DNA of 64,000 nucleotides from Segatella copri (GCF_015074785.1 NZ_CP042464.1:1860001-1924000); one strand, 5' to 3'; shown: positions 1 through 7,653, counted from the stretch's first letter. Program-made: numbers and translations. The notes: generated by a model from the letters alone, not told the origin.

Positions 1-157
1 TCAGAGAGTCCGGTACGAAGATGAGTTTCTGTGGTGCAGAAACAGGATTTACGGGTCTGGTGGCAGGAGCCTCAGATGGGTCCTGCTGTGCCAGGACTGC
101 AGTAGCCCAAGGAAAGGTTGCCGCTGTGAGTATCAGCGATAAAAAGATTCGTTTCAT
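1..157 (-). CDS. Secreted protein, N-terminal part only (runs off the left edge)
   Basis: Reading leftward from the ATG at 157, the frame is open for 52 codons to the window edge. The first 23 residues begin MKRIFLSLILTAATFPWATA and form a typical Sec signal peptide: two basic residues, a hydrophobic core, and a probable cut after the Ala of VLA before QQDPSE. The mature start is rich in Pro, Ala and Ser, like a flexible linker. A TActTTTG box lies 38 bp upstream. The mature domain lies outside the window, so no function can be given. It could be periplasmic or outer-membrane anchored; no lipobox cysteine is present. Confidence 0.7.
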   Translation of the reverse strand, partial: MKRIFLSLILTAATFPWATAVLAQQDPSEAPATRPVNPVSAPQKLIFVPDSL

Positions 158-194
158 TTCGGTTATGATTTTTGCGTTATTTATTATTTCGCCA

Positions 195-202
195 CAAAAG
201 TA
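195..202 (-). promoter_or_regulatory. Bacteroidota -7 box for the secreted-protein gene
   Basis: On the minus strand the sequence is TACTTTTG, matching the Bacteroidota -7 consensus TAnnTTTG, with a TTG-containing -33 region near 226-229. It lies 38 bp before the ATG at 157. Confidence 0.55.
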
Positions 203-348
203 CTGATAATCTTGCAAAAACGCTCGCAATATCGTCTAAAATGATACAAATATCGTATCTTCTCAAAGAACATCTTAGAGATTTGTCAAAAATTACATCA
301 AAATGATAGATTTGTGCAAAAAAACTTGGGAGATATTATAAAAAGTCG

Positions 349-356
349 TATCTTTG
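349..356 (+). promoter_or_regulatory. -7 box for the Rpn-type nuclease gene
   Basis: TATCTTTG ends 30 bp before the ATG at 386. The same stretch, with TATTTTTG, lies at exactly the same distance from the ATG of the mini-copy at 2287, so promoter and leader were duplicated together. Confidence 0.6.
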
Positions 357-385
357 CCAAAAGAATTCTATAAAAAGAACAGATT

Positions 386-1282
386 ATGAGATTATCAGAA
401 GAACGATATATTAGCTTACTTACCGACTTTGGTTTCAAACGTATATTTGGAACAAAGCCAAATAAAGACTTGCTCATCAACTTTCTGAATTCACTTTTCG
501 ATGGAGAGCAAGTCGTTAAGGATGTCCGCTACCTCAATAGCGAGCACGTTGGTGATGTTTTCGCAGAGCGCAAAGCTATCTTTGACGTGTATTGTGAAAA
601 TGAGAAAGGAGAAAAGTTCATCGTTGAAATGCAGAACGCTTTTCAGAAATACTTCAAAGACCGTTCTCTCTTCTACTCTACATTTCCTATCAGAGAGCAA
701 GCCCCAAAAGGACAGGATTGGAATTTCAAGCTAGACCACGTTTATACAGTAGCATTGCTCAATTTTGATTTTAAGGAAGAAGCTTTCGACCAAAAAGAAA
801 TCAATCACGATGTTGGTCTGCTAGACAAAAAGACATTCAAGGTCTTTAACGACAAGCTTTCTTTCAAGTATATTGAGATTGCCAAATTCAACAAAAGCGA
901 GACTGAGCTAGAAACTCTGTATGACAAATGGCTCTATGTTCTCAAGAATTTACCCAAGCTTGACAAACGACCGAAAGCTTTAAAAGAGAGAATTTTCACG
1001 AAATTGTTTGAAGAAGCTGAAATCGCTAAATTCAGTCAACAAGAATTACGAGAATACGAGGATAGTCTTAAGGCCTATCGAGACATAAAAAATTCAATCG
1101 ATACTGCGAAGGAAGAAGGCAGAAAAGAAGGCAGAAAAGAAGGTAGAGAAGAAGGCAGAGTAGAAGGCATTGCCAAAGAAAAGTTGGCCACCGCAAAACG
1201 TCTTCTCGGCATGGGGCTCACACAAGAGCAAGTTGCCAAAGGTACAGACCTTTCAATAGAAGATATAGAGAGACTTGTTTAA
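386..1282 (+). CDS. Rpn-family PD-(D/E)XK nuclease / putative transposase
   Basis: A 298-residue protein of the Rpn (recombination-promoting nuclease, PD-(D/E)XK nuclease family transposase) group. Residues 10-30 hold the usual opening motif (LLTDFGFKRIFGTKPNKDLL). The catalytic strand pair is visible as D67 in IFDVYC and E81-x-Q83 in IVEMQ, the D...ExQ variant of the fold seen in this family. Residues ~240-260 are a run of K/R-E-G repeats (EGRKEGRKEGREEGRVEG) leading into a conserved tail, LTQEQVAKGTDLSIEDIERL, that looks like a small helical or HTH-like module. In E. coli, Rpn proteins are DNA nucleases tied to recombination and phage defence; the role here is inferred. No partner gene is visible except the mini-copy 1 kb downstream. 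Confidence 0.85.
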   Translation: MRLSEERYISLLTDFGFKRIFGTKPNKDLLINFLNSLFDGEQVVKDVRYLNSEHVGDVFAERKAIFDVYCENEKGEKFIVEMQNAFQKYFKDRSLFYSTFPIREQAPKGQDWNFKLDHVYTVALLNFDFKEEAFDQKEINHDVGLLDKKTFKVFNDKLSFKYIEIAKFNKSETELETLYDKWLYVLKNLPKLDKRPKALKERIFTKLFEEAEIAKFSQQELREYEDSLKAYRDIKNSIDTAKEEGRKEGRKEGREEGRVEGIAKEKLATAKRLLGMGLTQEQVAKGTDLSIEDIERLV

Positions 1283-1340
1283 ACAACAGAACTTTCGCAT
1301 GTGGTTCAAGAACGGGCTGAAGGCCCAAAAGCTCCTAGCT

Positions 1341-1392
1341 CAGGGCAGCGCCCTGGGTATAATAGCAATCAGCAAGGCGCCCTGTAAGGGCG
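1341..1392. repeat. Pair of GC-rich palindromes (REP-like element)
   Basis: Two perfect hairpins lie 22 bp apart just after the nuclease gene: CAGGGC-AGC-GCCCTG at 1341-1355 and CGCCCT-GTA-AGGGCG at 1378-1392. Between them lies TATAATAGCAATCAGCAAG. A close match to that spacer, preceded by GCCCTGG, recurs at 61582-61608, so this is a dispersed intergenic repeat. No U-tract follows either stem, so simple termination is less likely. Confidence 0.7.
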
Positions 1393-1420
1393 ACAAGTTT
1401 GCGTCCATAATAAGTAGCTG

Positions 1421-1662
1421 TATCACACTTCTGTCAAGCAATTCAAGCTGTTCAGCCAAGCACCTCAAGTAGTTCAGTAAGTGAGTTCAGACGTCTCAGT
1501 TAGCTGATGCAGACGTCTCGATAAGCCTACGGATACGGCTCCGTTAGCTTACGCAGTAATATCTGTACCCCGATGCAGTCATATCTGTAACCCGATGCAG
1601 TCATATCTGTAACCCAATGCAGTCATATCTGTAACCCGATGCAGTCATATCAGTTACCCAGC
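1421..1662. repeat. Drifting tandem array, 11 units of exactly 22 bp
   Basis: Units start at 1421, 1443, 1465, 1487, 1509, 1531, 1553, 1575, 1597, 1619 and 1641. The last five are near-identical (GCAGTCATATCTGTAACCC followed by GAT); earlier ones change step by step through GCAGACGTCTC and TCAGACGTCTC forms to TCAAG forms, while the period stays 22. There is no spacer between units, so this is not a CRISPR array. A second array of the same period lies at 27149-27367. Confidence 0.75.
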
Positions 1663-1700
1663 GCAGTCTTCATATGAACAAATTTTATGTAATAATCTAT

Positions 1701-1840
1701 CATCCATCACGATTTATATGTATTACACATCTTAATATACTAATATACAGACACTTGAATAGCGTGATAGATACTTCGAAAACGGAAATATCCATCACGC
1801 TATCCATCACGATTTGGGGGTATCCCTCACGATTTTCTCA
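1701..1840. repeat. TATCC(A/C)TCACG repeats with a stem-loop
   Basis: The motif CC(A/C)TCACG occurs four times on the plus strand (about 1704, 1793, 1804, 1824). The last two sit in 20-bp units starting at 1801 and 1821. An inverted copy, ATAGCGTGATAGATA at about 1759-1773, can pair with TATCCATCACGCTAT at about 1789-1803 (14 of 15 bases). No gene is seen in this stretch. Confidence 0.5.
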
Positions 1841-1888
1841 CTACACTCTATCAGATACTGCATATCATTGTTGAAAAGCTTGCGATAG

Positions 1889-2062
1889 ATGGCATCAGAC
1901 CTTAAAGAATTAGATCCGTGTGATTGCCGGCATATGGCAGCAACCACACAAATCAAGATGTTCAAGCCAAATAAACGTGGAAGTATGACTGTTAAAGTAA
2001 TGAGCTATAGGGTATTAAGACAACACATCTTACGCTTCGGATATGTACGTATAAAACAATGA
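1889..2062 (+). CDS. Possible small protein, 57 residues, unrecognised
   Basis: An open frame starts MASDLKELDPCDC and ends FGYVRIKQ before TGA. It is basic in its second half (FKPNKRG, YRVLRQH) and has Cys-x-Cys near the start. It sits alone between repeats and the promoter copy of the mini-nuclease. No clear promoter or family was recognised; it may be a chance frame or the remnant of a larger gene. Confidence 0.2.
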   Translation: MASDLKELDPCDCRHMAATTQIKMFKPNKRGSMTVKVMSYRVLRQHILRFGYVRIKQ

Positions 2063-2249
2063 CAGTATCCAAACTACCAGCCAAATAAGTTTAGTACATT
2101 TCATTTCGTTTATATTTAAATAAGTTCATGTTAAGTTCCGCTTGCAAAATAACTATTTTTTTCATGAGACTAAGTGAAAAAAATCGTCCAAAATACCATT
2201 AAAATAATAGATTTACGCAAAAATACTTGGAAGATATTATAAAAAGTCG

Positions 2250-2257
2250 TATTTTTG
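2250..2257 (+). promoter_or_regulatory. -7 box for the mini-Rpn gene
   Basis: TATTTTTG lies 30 bp before the ATG at 2287, in a stretch (about 2205-2307) that closely repeats 302-406 upstream of and into the full nuclease gene. Confidence 0.55.
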
Positions 2258-2286
2258 CCAAAAGAATTCTATAAAAAGAACAGATT

Positions 2287-2493
2287 ATGAGATTATCAGA
2301 AGAACGATATGACAATCCTGCCTATCGAGACATAAAAAATTCGATTGATACTGCAAAGGAAGAAGGCAGAGAAGAAGGTGTTGCCAAAGAAAAGTTGGCC
2401 ACCGCAAAGCGTCTTCTCGGCATGGGGCTCACACAAGAACAAGTTGCCAAAGGTACAGGTCTTTCTATTAAAGAGATTGAAAAACTTATTTAA
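2287..2493 (+). CDS. Mini-Rpn: in-frame deletion derivative of the nuclease, tail only
   Basis: This 68-residue frame starts with the first eight residues of the full nuclease at 386 (MRLSEERY), has a short junction (DNP), then continues with the parent's tail from AYRDIKNSIDTAKEEG to the end. The whole nuclease core, including D67 and E81, is missing. The E-G repeat run is shorter (EEGREEG). The tail differs from the parent at a few positions (GTGLSIKEIEKLI versus GTDLSIEDIERLV). It keeps a near-identical promoter, leader and start, and the frame is intact across the join, so it may be expressed. It could be a decayed copy, or a regulator made of the tail module alone. A strong terminator follows. 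Confidence 0.6.
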   Translation: MRLSEERYDNPAYRDIKNSIDTAKEEGREEGVAKEKLATAKRLLGMGLTQEQVAKGTGLSIKEIEKLI

Positions 2494-2507
2494 GTTTAAA
2501 AGAAAAC

Positions 2508-2546
2508 AAAGCCCCCGATAGCATTGTTACTATCGGGGGCTTTTAT
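2508..2546. terminator. Bidirectional terminator between mini-Rpn and susD
   Basis: Perfect 10-bp stem GCCCCCGATA / TATCGGGGGC (2511-2520 and 2531-2540), with an A-run before and a T-run after, between two converging genes. Confidence 0.85.
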
Positions 2547-2600
2547 ATATATTCCCTTGTCTTATCTCTAAAGATCTCAAGGGAAATTGAAATTCAAGAT

Positions 2601-4652
2601 TTACTGCTCTGCAGCCTCATCTGGTTCCATAGGCCAGTATGGATTCTGGTACAATGGAGAGTCTGCATAGGTCTTATGGTCAGGAGCTGTAAGCATAAAC
2701 TGACGCAAAGGCATTGGCTGCAGGTACTGAGCCATAGACCAGGTCATACCATTGTAAAGCATATTGGTAGAAACAATCTGGTATGGACGGAAATACTCAG
2801 TTAACTTACGAGAAGATACTGTAGCAGTAACAGAACCATCATCAACCAACTGCTTTTCTGTATACCATTTCTCCATTGGAGTATTCCAAAGATGGAAGCC
2901 CTCAAGCTGATAAGGCTGCTTCATCAACTGATCGAGTGAACGCCAGCGAATCAAATCCATCCAACGAAGACCTTCAGCCATCAACTCTGTACGACGCTCA
3001 CGACGAATGCTATACAAAGTAGGATCTGTCAATGCCTTGCCTGCAGAAAATGCACCCCAATCATATTGTGTACCAGAACCATCGGTATAACCCTTTAACT
3101 CCTGTGCCATATCTGTGGCAGCAATAGTTGTCTGAGGGTCAGCAGCCTCACCAGTAAAGCCAGCAGCCTCACGGATAGCCTTCCAATATGAAATGCTCTT
3201 CGCATTTAAATTGTGGTCGAGCATATATTGAGCTTCAATATAGTTGAGCAAAGCCTCTGTGGCACGGAAGGTGATAGATGCAGTATAACCAGCCTGGTTT
3301 TCTGCCAAGTTCTGATTAAACGTACCACCCTTTCGAATAGCATAACCAGTAGTATAAGTTACGTCAAATGAGCGAGTAAACACTTGAGGAACTGGCTCGA
3401 TAGGACGAACCTGCTCAGCAGCAATATTATTATCCTCACCCTGAAGAACGTTCTTCTGACCAGGACGCTTCAAGAAGATAAACAAACGTGGGTCACGATT
3501 GCGAACTACTGCATGAGTCGTTGTATCTTCATAAACATATCCATCATGGTGTGCATAAGTAGGCTTACCATCCTTCATCAGAAAGGCATCAATCATACCA
3601 CGGGTAAAACCAGTATAGGTATTACCACGGTTTACAGCTACCTCAATGTTATCAGTCACACCTTTACCCTTATTATAGGCCTTCCAGAGAAGAACCTCAG
3701 GATAGGCAGACATGTCGGTATTACCAAACTTATAGAAATAAGGATTGGTATCAGATAAAGACTGAGGTACGATACCTGTATTCTTATCCAATTTGCCTAC
3801 ATAAGCATCACCTACAATGGCAGCCTCATCAACCGCCTTCTGGAAGAAGTACTTAGCTTCAGCCTCAACGCTACCTGTAGGATACTGATAATTTGCATTA
3901 TAGTCTTTTGCCTTTCCTGGCCATCCCTCACCATTAGGAACGAACGGAGTACCAGCGAAGTTGGTCAACCAAGAACCTTCAAACAAGGCTACACGTGATG
4001 CAAACAGATGAGCAACTGCAGGAGAGATACGTGTGGTTGCTTCCCAACCATCAGGCTCCATATAGGTTACAGCAGAATCCAGGTCGGCAAGAATGAAACG
4101 AGCAACCTCGTTGCGAGGACTACGCTTATTAGCTGCTACAAGGATAGCCTCATTGTCAGGCATGGCCTCTGTCACAATAGGTAAGTCACCGAAGCTCTTG
4201 TACAAACTGAAATAGGCATAGGCACGGAAGAAGTGTAACTCGCCGATATATTGACGAATCTTATTTTCATTACCCGCAATCAATCCATTCTCATAGTTAG
4301 ACTGTGCTATATTCAACTGATAGTTGATATCACGAATATTGTTCCAGCTCCATGAAGAGTTGTCGTTACTAGTCTTCCAACTACCTTTCTTATACTTAGA
4401 ATCGCCATCAGAACCAGTCTGATTATCTGTACCATTATCGTATGCGAATGTACCATAGCCTGCACCACTATGATATGGCAAAACAGTCTGATAGAATGCA
4501 TTAGCTACGGCTTGAAGCTGAGTAGCATCCTTGCAATAGTCGGTAGGAGTAATATCTGTAAGAGGCTCTTGCTTCAGGAAATCATTACAAGAAGCCATCA
4601 ACATACCGCATGCCAACAAAGGAAGTACCTTTAAAGATATATTGAATTTCAT
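2601..4652 (-). CDS. susD: RagB/SusD-family nutrient uptake lipoprotein
   Basis: A 683-residue SusD-like protein, the surface glycan- or nutrient-binding lid that works with a SusC TonB-dependent channel in the outer membrane. The N-terminus is a lipoprotein signal with the lipobox cysteine in LLACGMLMASC at about residue 22, followed by NDFLKQEP, the usual start of mature SusD proteins. The helical repeat region (FRAYAYFSLYKSFGDLPIVTE) and the C-terminal RRERRTELMAEGLRWMDLIR block are classic family features. It lies 14 bp after the stop of a SusC remnant, as expected for a susCD pair, but SusC is cut to ~55 codons, so the transporter cannot work from this locus as it stands. The substrate cannot be told. 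Confidence 0.9.
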   Translation of the reverse strand: MKFNISLKVLPLLACGMLMASCNDFLKQEPLTDITPTDYCKDATQLQAVANAFYQTVLPYHSGAGYGTFAYDNGTDNQTGSDGDSKYKKGSWKTSNDNSSWSWNNIRDINYQLNIAQSNYENGLIAGNENKIRQYIGELHFFRAYAYFSLYKSFGDLPIVTEAMPDNEAILVAANKRSPRNEVARFILADLDSAVTYMEPDGWEATTRISPAVAHLFASRVALFEGSWLTNFAGTPFVPNGEGWPGKAKDYNANYQYPTGSVEAEAKYFFQKAVDEAAIVGDAYVGKLDKNTGIVPQSLSDTNPYFYKFGNTDMSAYPEVLLWKAYNKGKGVTDNIEVAVNRGNTYTGFTRGMIDAFLMKDGKPTYAHHDGYVYEDTTTHAVVRNRDPRLFIFLKRPGQKNVLQGEDNNIAAEQVRPIEPVPQVFTRSFDVTYTTGYAIRKGGTFNQNLAENQAGYTASITFRATEALLNYIEAQYMLDHNLNAKSISYWKAIREAAGFTGEAADPQTTIAATDMAQELKGYTDGSGTQYDWGAFSAGKALTDPTLYSIRRERRTELMAEGLRWMDLIRWRSLDQLMKQPYQLEGFHLWNTPMEKWYTEKQLVDDGSVTATVSSRKLTEYFRPYQIVSTNMLYNGMTWSMAQYLQPMPLRQFMLTAPDHKTYADSPLYQNPYWPMEPDEAAEQ

Positions 4653-4665
4653 ATCATTCTAATAT

Positions 4666-4833
4666 TTATAATGTTAAACTTAAACCAAAAGAGAAGGTTG
4701 TGTTCAATGGATATCCATTGCCATACCATGTACCGATGGTCTCTGGGTCATACTGCTTGCGGAGAGATGTTCCTGTCCAGAGGTTCTCACCCGAGAAGTA
4801 AACACGAAGTTTCTCAATAGGAAAGTACATATA
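4666..4833 (-). pseudogene. susC: susC C-terminal remnant, cut by element insertion
   Basis: On the minus strand the last ~50 codons read YFPIEKLRVYFSGENLW, then TGTSLRKQYDPETIG, ending in FGLSLTL and TAA at 4666. This is the closing beta-barrel region typical of SusC proteins. Homology fades at about 4833, and the neighbouring DNA is non-coding and runs into integrase-side repeats. The other ~950 residues expected for SusC are not in the window. The break most likely marks the junction of the integrated element. Confidence 0.8.
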
Positions 4834-4851
4834 AAAAGTGTTTGAGAGAAG

Positions 4852-5017
4852 AATGAGGAAAGTTTACTGGTTATCAGTTACTTTCCTCATTTTGGTTAAA
4901 AGTGGCGAGGACAGACGAAGACGGGAATACGACAAGATGAGACAGAGGAACGTTACCTATCCGTAACCTATACCCCAAATGAGGAATGTTAAGGTTCGGA
5001 AGAATGAGGAAGGTTAC
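4852..5017. other. Arm-type-like repeat cluster next to the integrase (attachment region)
   Basis: The motif AATGAGGAAnGTTAC or a close form occurs at 4852 (AATGAGGAAAGTTTAC), inverted at about 4875-4891 (CAGTTACTTTCCTCATT), at 4943 (AGAGGAACGTTAC), 4978 (AATGAGGAATGTTA) and 5003 (AATGAGGAAGGTTAC). The first two face each other and form a hairpin. Repeats of this kind between an element end and its integrase gene usually are binding sites for the integrase arm domain. The binding role is inferred. Confidence 0.55.
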
Positions 5018-5170
5018 GAATTGAATTTGAATACTCTGATTTATAGTGAGTTACTGATGAGTAACGTAAGATTTTTGGTTACGAACCAAATTTGCCGTGT
5101 TCTGCCGTGAAATGCGTAGCAAGAAAAGACTCTTCATGTATTAATTTTGAACGCAAAAAAGAATGACGTT

Positions 5171-6442
5171 ATGAAGAGTACATTTTCAATTATCTTCTAC
5201 CTCAAAAGACAGGTAGTAAAGAAAGATGGTACTGTTCCAGTTATGGGACGTATCACAGTGGACGGAACACAGGCGCAGTTCAGTTGCAAGACAACTGCCA
5301 ATTCTGATTTGTGGGACACCAAGGGCGGACGCATGATAGGTAAGAGTATGCAGGCTTTGGAGGTGAACCGTAAATTGGACAAGATGCGTGTGAGTATCAG
5401 CAAGCATTATCAGGAGATTATGGACAGGGACAACTTCGTCACTGCCGACAAGGTGAAGAACGCCTTTCTTGGCTTGGAGTATCGTTGCCATACACTGATG
5501 AAAGTCTATTCCCAAAGCCGTGATGAAATGGAAAAGCAATATAAGGCTGGCATGAAATCTTTGAGTACATACACGAAGTATAGAATCGGGTGTGCCTATG
5601 TGGGCGAGTTCTTGCAGGCGCATTACCATGTGAAGGATATTGCTCTGAAAGAGTTGTCGCTGCCTTTTATCACGGACTACGAGACTTTTCTCAGAACCGA
5701 CAAGCATCTGAAAATCAATTCTGCAATGGTGTTTGTCCGCAATCTCCGTGCAATGGTATTCCGTGCCATAGATAATGAATGGCTCGTAAAAGACCCATTC
5801 AGACGATATGAGTACAAGGAAGAAGAGACCACAAGAGAGTTTCTGAGCAAAGAAGAGATTCACCTGTTGATGGAGACACCTATCACAAGAAAGAAGATGA
5901 GCATGGTGCGTGACTTGTTCCTGTTCTGTTGTTTTACAGGTCTCGCTTTCATTGATCTGTACAACTTGAAGGAAGAGAACATCAAGGAATTTTTCGATGA
6001 AGGTGAATGGATTGTTATCCATCGACAGAAGACTGGAACGGAAGCCAACATCAAGTTGCTTGACTATCCCAAGCAAATTATGGAAAAATACCGTGGATTG
6101 TGTGAAGACGGCAGGGTGTTTCCAGTACCCAACTACCAAAGTTGTATGGATTCGCTCAAAAGACTGGGCAAAAAATGTGGTATCACCAAGCCGCTGTCCT
6201 GGCACATGAGCCGTCATTCGTTCGCAACCTCGGTTTGCCTCTCCAACGGAGTTCCAATAGAAACCGTGAGTTCAATGCTTGGTCACAAGGACATAAAGAC
6301 AACCCAGGTGTATGCCAAGATTACCAAGGAGAAATTGAGCAAAGACGTGGAAAAGTTGTCTCAGCAGATTAATAACATTGAGGAATTCACGTTTGGAAAT
6401 GTTTGCAACGATAATACTAACACTATAAATGGCAGAGTATGA
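5171..6442 (+). CDS. Tyrosine recombinase (integrase) of a Bacteroides-type conjugative element
   Basis: A 423-residue site-specific recombinase. The start at 5171 (MKSTFSIIFYLKRQ) fits family members; an in-frame ATG at 5147 adds eight unlikely residues. Residues 1-95 are the arm-binding domain, ~100-205 the SAM-like core-binding domain, and ~215-410 the catalytic domain. Catalytic residues: K287 (RQKTG), H345 and R348 (SWHMSRHS), H372 (LGHKD), and nucleophile Y381 (TTQVYAKI). The place of the first catalytic Arg is held by Ala in TGLAFIDLYNL, as in IntDOT-like enzymes, which also lack it. The gene overlaps the next by 4 bp and lies ~340 bp inside the susC break, so it is probably the enzyme that placed this element. 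Confidence 0.92.
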   Translation: MKSTFSIIFYLKRQVVKKDGTVPVMGRITVDGTQAQFSCKTTANSDLWDTKGGRMIGKSMQALEVNRKLDKMRVSISKHYQEIMDRDNFVTADKVKNAFLGLEYRCHTLMKVYSQSRDEMEKQYKAGMKSLSTYTKYRIGCAYVGEFLQAHYHVKDIALKELSLPFITDYETFLRTDKHLKINSAMVFVRNLRAMVFRAIDNEWLVKDPFRRYEYKEEETTREFLSKEEIHLLMETPITRKKMSMVRDLFLFCCFTGLAFIDLYNLKEENIKEFFDEGEWIVIHRQKTGTEANIKLLDYPKQIMEKYRGLCEDGRVFPVPNYQSCMDSLKRLGKKCGITKPLSWHMSRHSFATSVCLSNGVPIETVSSMLGHKDIKTTQVYAKITKEKLSKDVEKLSQQINNIEEFTFGNVCNDNTNTINGRV

Positions 6443-6834
6443 AACGACAAGTGATAACAATACAAGAAGAAATGGTCATCTACGCCCCACATCATGGTGA
6501 GGTGTGGATGACAGTTTGGGAGATTGCCGAACTGTTGAATGTAACAGGGACAGCAGTGAAGAATACCATCAAGCGCATTTGGAAACAAAGTGTGCTGAAA
6601 GATTTCCAGCTTTCTCAATACATCAAACTTGAAAATGGATATTCTGCGCATGTCTATGATATGGAAGTGATTATCGCCATAGCACTTCAAATGGATACAT
6701 ACCAAGCCTTGTTGTTCAGACAATGGTTTATCAGTAAGGTTGTAAACCGCAAGGATTGCCATGCAGAGCAAGTAAAACACGAGTATCCGATGATTATTGT
6801 GATGAACGGAACGATGCCAAGAGGTGCAAGTTAG
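6439..6834 (+). CDS. Small element protein with a predicted HTH, function unknown
   Basis: A 131-residue protein overlapping the integrase stop by 4 bp (ATGA), so probably translated with it. Residues 23-50 (VWMTVWEIAELLNVTGTAVK) read as a helix-turn-helix, followed by a domain like those in proteins that join DNA binding to an accessory domain (AHVYDMEVIIAIALQMDTYQ). Its place suggests a directionality or regulatory factor for the integrase. I do not recognise a named family; the N-terminal HTH is the only firm hint. A strong terminator follows. Confidence 0.6.
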   Translation: MKRQVITIQEEMVIYAPHHGEVWMTVWEIAELLNVTGTAVKNTIKRIWKQSVLKDFQLSQYIKLENGYSAHVYDMEVIIAIALQMDTYQALLFRQWFISKVVNRKDCHAEQVKHEYPMIIVMNGTMPRGAS

Positions 6835-6875
6835 AATCTCTCATCTTTTAATAAGATTCCTACACCTTTATAAAT

Positions 6876-6927
6876 AATAGCGTACAGAGGAAACGATTTT
6901 TGTCGTTGTACCCTGTACGCTATTTTT
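6876..6927 (+). terminator. Terminator after the integrase operon
   Basis: Twelve-base stem AATAGCGTACAG / CTGTACGCTATT with a T-run, between the integrase pair and the convergent HTH gene at 6958; it may serve both strands. Confidence 0.75.
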
Positions 6928-6957
6928 GTTTCACTATTATGAAGCAGTACCCTCCTC

Positions 6958-7272
6958 TTATGAAACAGTGCCGTCGATTATCGGCTTGCGGTAATTACCA
7001 GTGAGAAGTGCTTGTATCTCGGATTCCGGATAGAGGGTTTTGCCACATAATATAATGTAGGGCAAAATGCCTTGCTTGCGATATTCCTGCAAGGTGCGGC
7101 GACTAAGCTTCAAATGCTCGGAGAGTTCCTTGTCGGTGAGGTATCGCTCCCCGTCCAAAGGTGGGCTGTAGGACTCGATGAATGAGGATAGCCAGTTGTT
7201 GGCTTTCTTCAAGGATTGCATGGCGGTGTCTATCGACTTGCTCTCATGCGTAAGAAGTTGGTTCATGTTCAT
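6958..7272 (-). CDS. Excisionase-like helix-turn-helix protein
   Basis: A 104-residue protein. Residues 46-85 carry a MerR/excisionase-type winged HTH (LTDKELSEHLKLSRRTLQEY followed by a basic wing ending YPESEIQ). This class binds near element ends and steers excision or regulates element genes. It is one of four such small genes here: this and 7366-7653 on the minus strand, and 9283-9582 and 9579-9938 on the plus strand. Its closest look-alike is 9579-9938, which shares the phrase RRTLQEYRKQGILPY / PRSLQRYRSLGVLPY. The specific target is unknown. Confidence 0.75.
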   Translation of the reverse strand: MNMNQLLTHESKSIDTAMQSLKKANNWLSSFIESYSPPLDGERYLTDKELSEHLKLSRRTLQEYRKQGILPYIILCGKTLYPESEIQALLTGNYRKPIIDGTVS

Positions 7273-7365
7273 TGTTTACAATTTGGATTAAGTGGTGAAT
7301 ATAAAATGTGTTGGCTCGCCCAGGGTGAAGTTTTCGGCTTTGCCTTGGGCGAGTTTGGCTTTATG

Positions 7366-7653
7366 CTATACCGATTTGATTCTGGCGATAAGCGGAACGA
7401 TGGCTTTGACCTCTTCGGGGCAGTAATAGAATTGGCGACCTATCTGGGTATGCCCCAAGAAACGGCGGTCACGAAGTTTTTGTAAGGTGCGCTGGCTGAT
7501 GCGAAGTTGCTGGCAGACCTCTTGACCTGTAAGCCATTTGTTCAGACGCTTGCCGTTAGCCTTATGCTTCAGCAACTCAACTTTCTTTACCAAGGCATCG
7601 TATCTTGCCATCATCAAGTCGAATGCCTTCTTTTCCATTGTTACTACTTCCAT
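7366..7653 (-). CDS. Excisionase-like helix-turn-helix protein
   Basis: A 95-residue protein with an N-terminal helical segment (MEKKAFDLMMARYDALVKKV) and a C-terminal winged HTH (WLTGQEVCQQLRISQRTLQK, then RRFLGHTQIGRQFYY). The start at 7653 (MEVVTMEKKAF) matches the start of the divergent gene at 9283 (MEVITMESAAF), so the two are paralogues pointing away from each other, with an insertion sequence between them. Its own -7 box is at 7688-7695. Likely role is control of element excision or transfer genes; the target is unknown. Confidence 0.75.
   Translation of the reverse strand: MEVVTMEKKAFDLMMARYDALVKKVELLKHKANGKRLNKWLTGQEVCQQLRISQRTLQKLRDRRFLGHTQIGRQFYYCPEEVKAIVPLIARIKSV

Noticed and set aside
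1421..1662. CRISPR array
   Set aside because: Units follow one another with no spacers and drift in sequence; no cas gene is near. The array at 27149 is rejected for the same reason.
5186..6217. 343-residue frame on the minus strand
   Set aside because: It lies wholly opposite the integrase, has no family feature and is explained by the codon use of the real gene.
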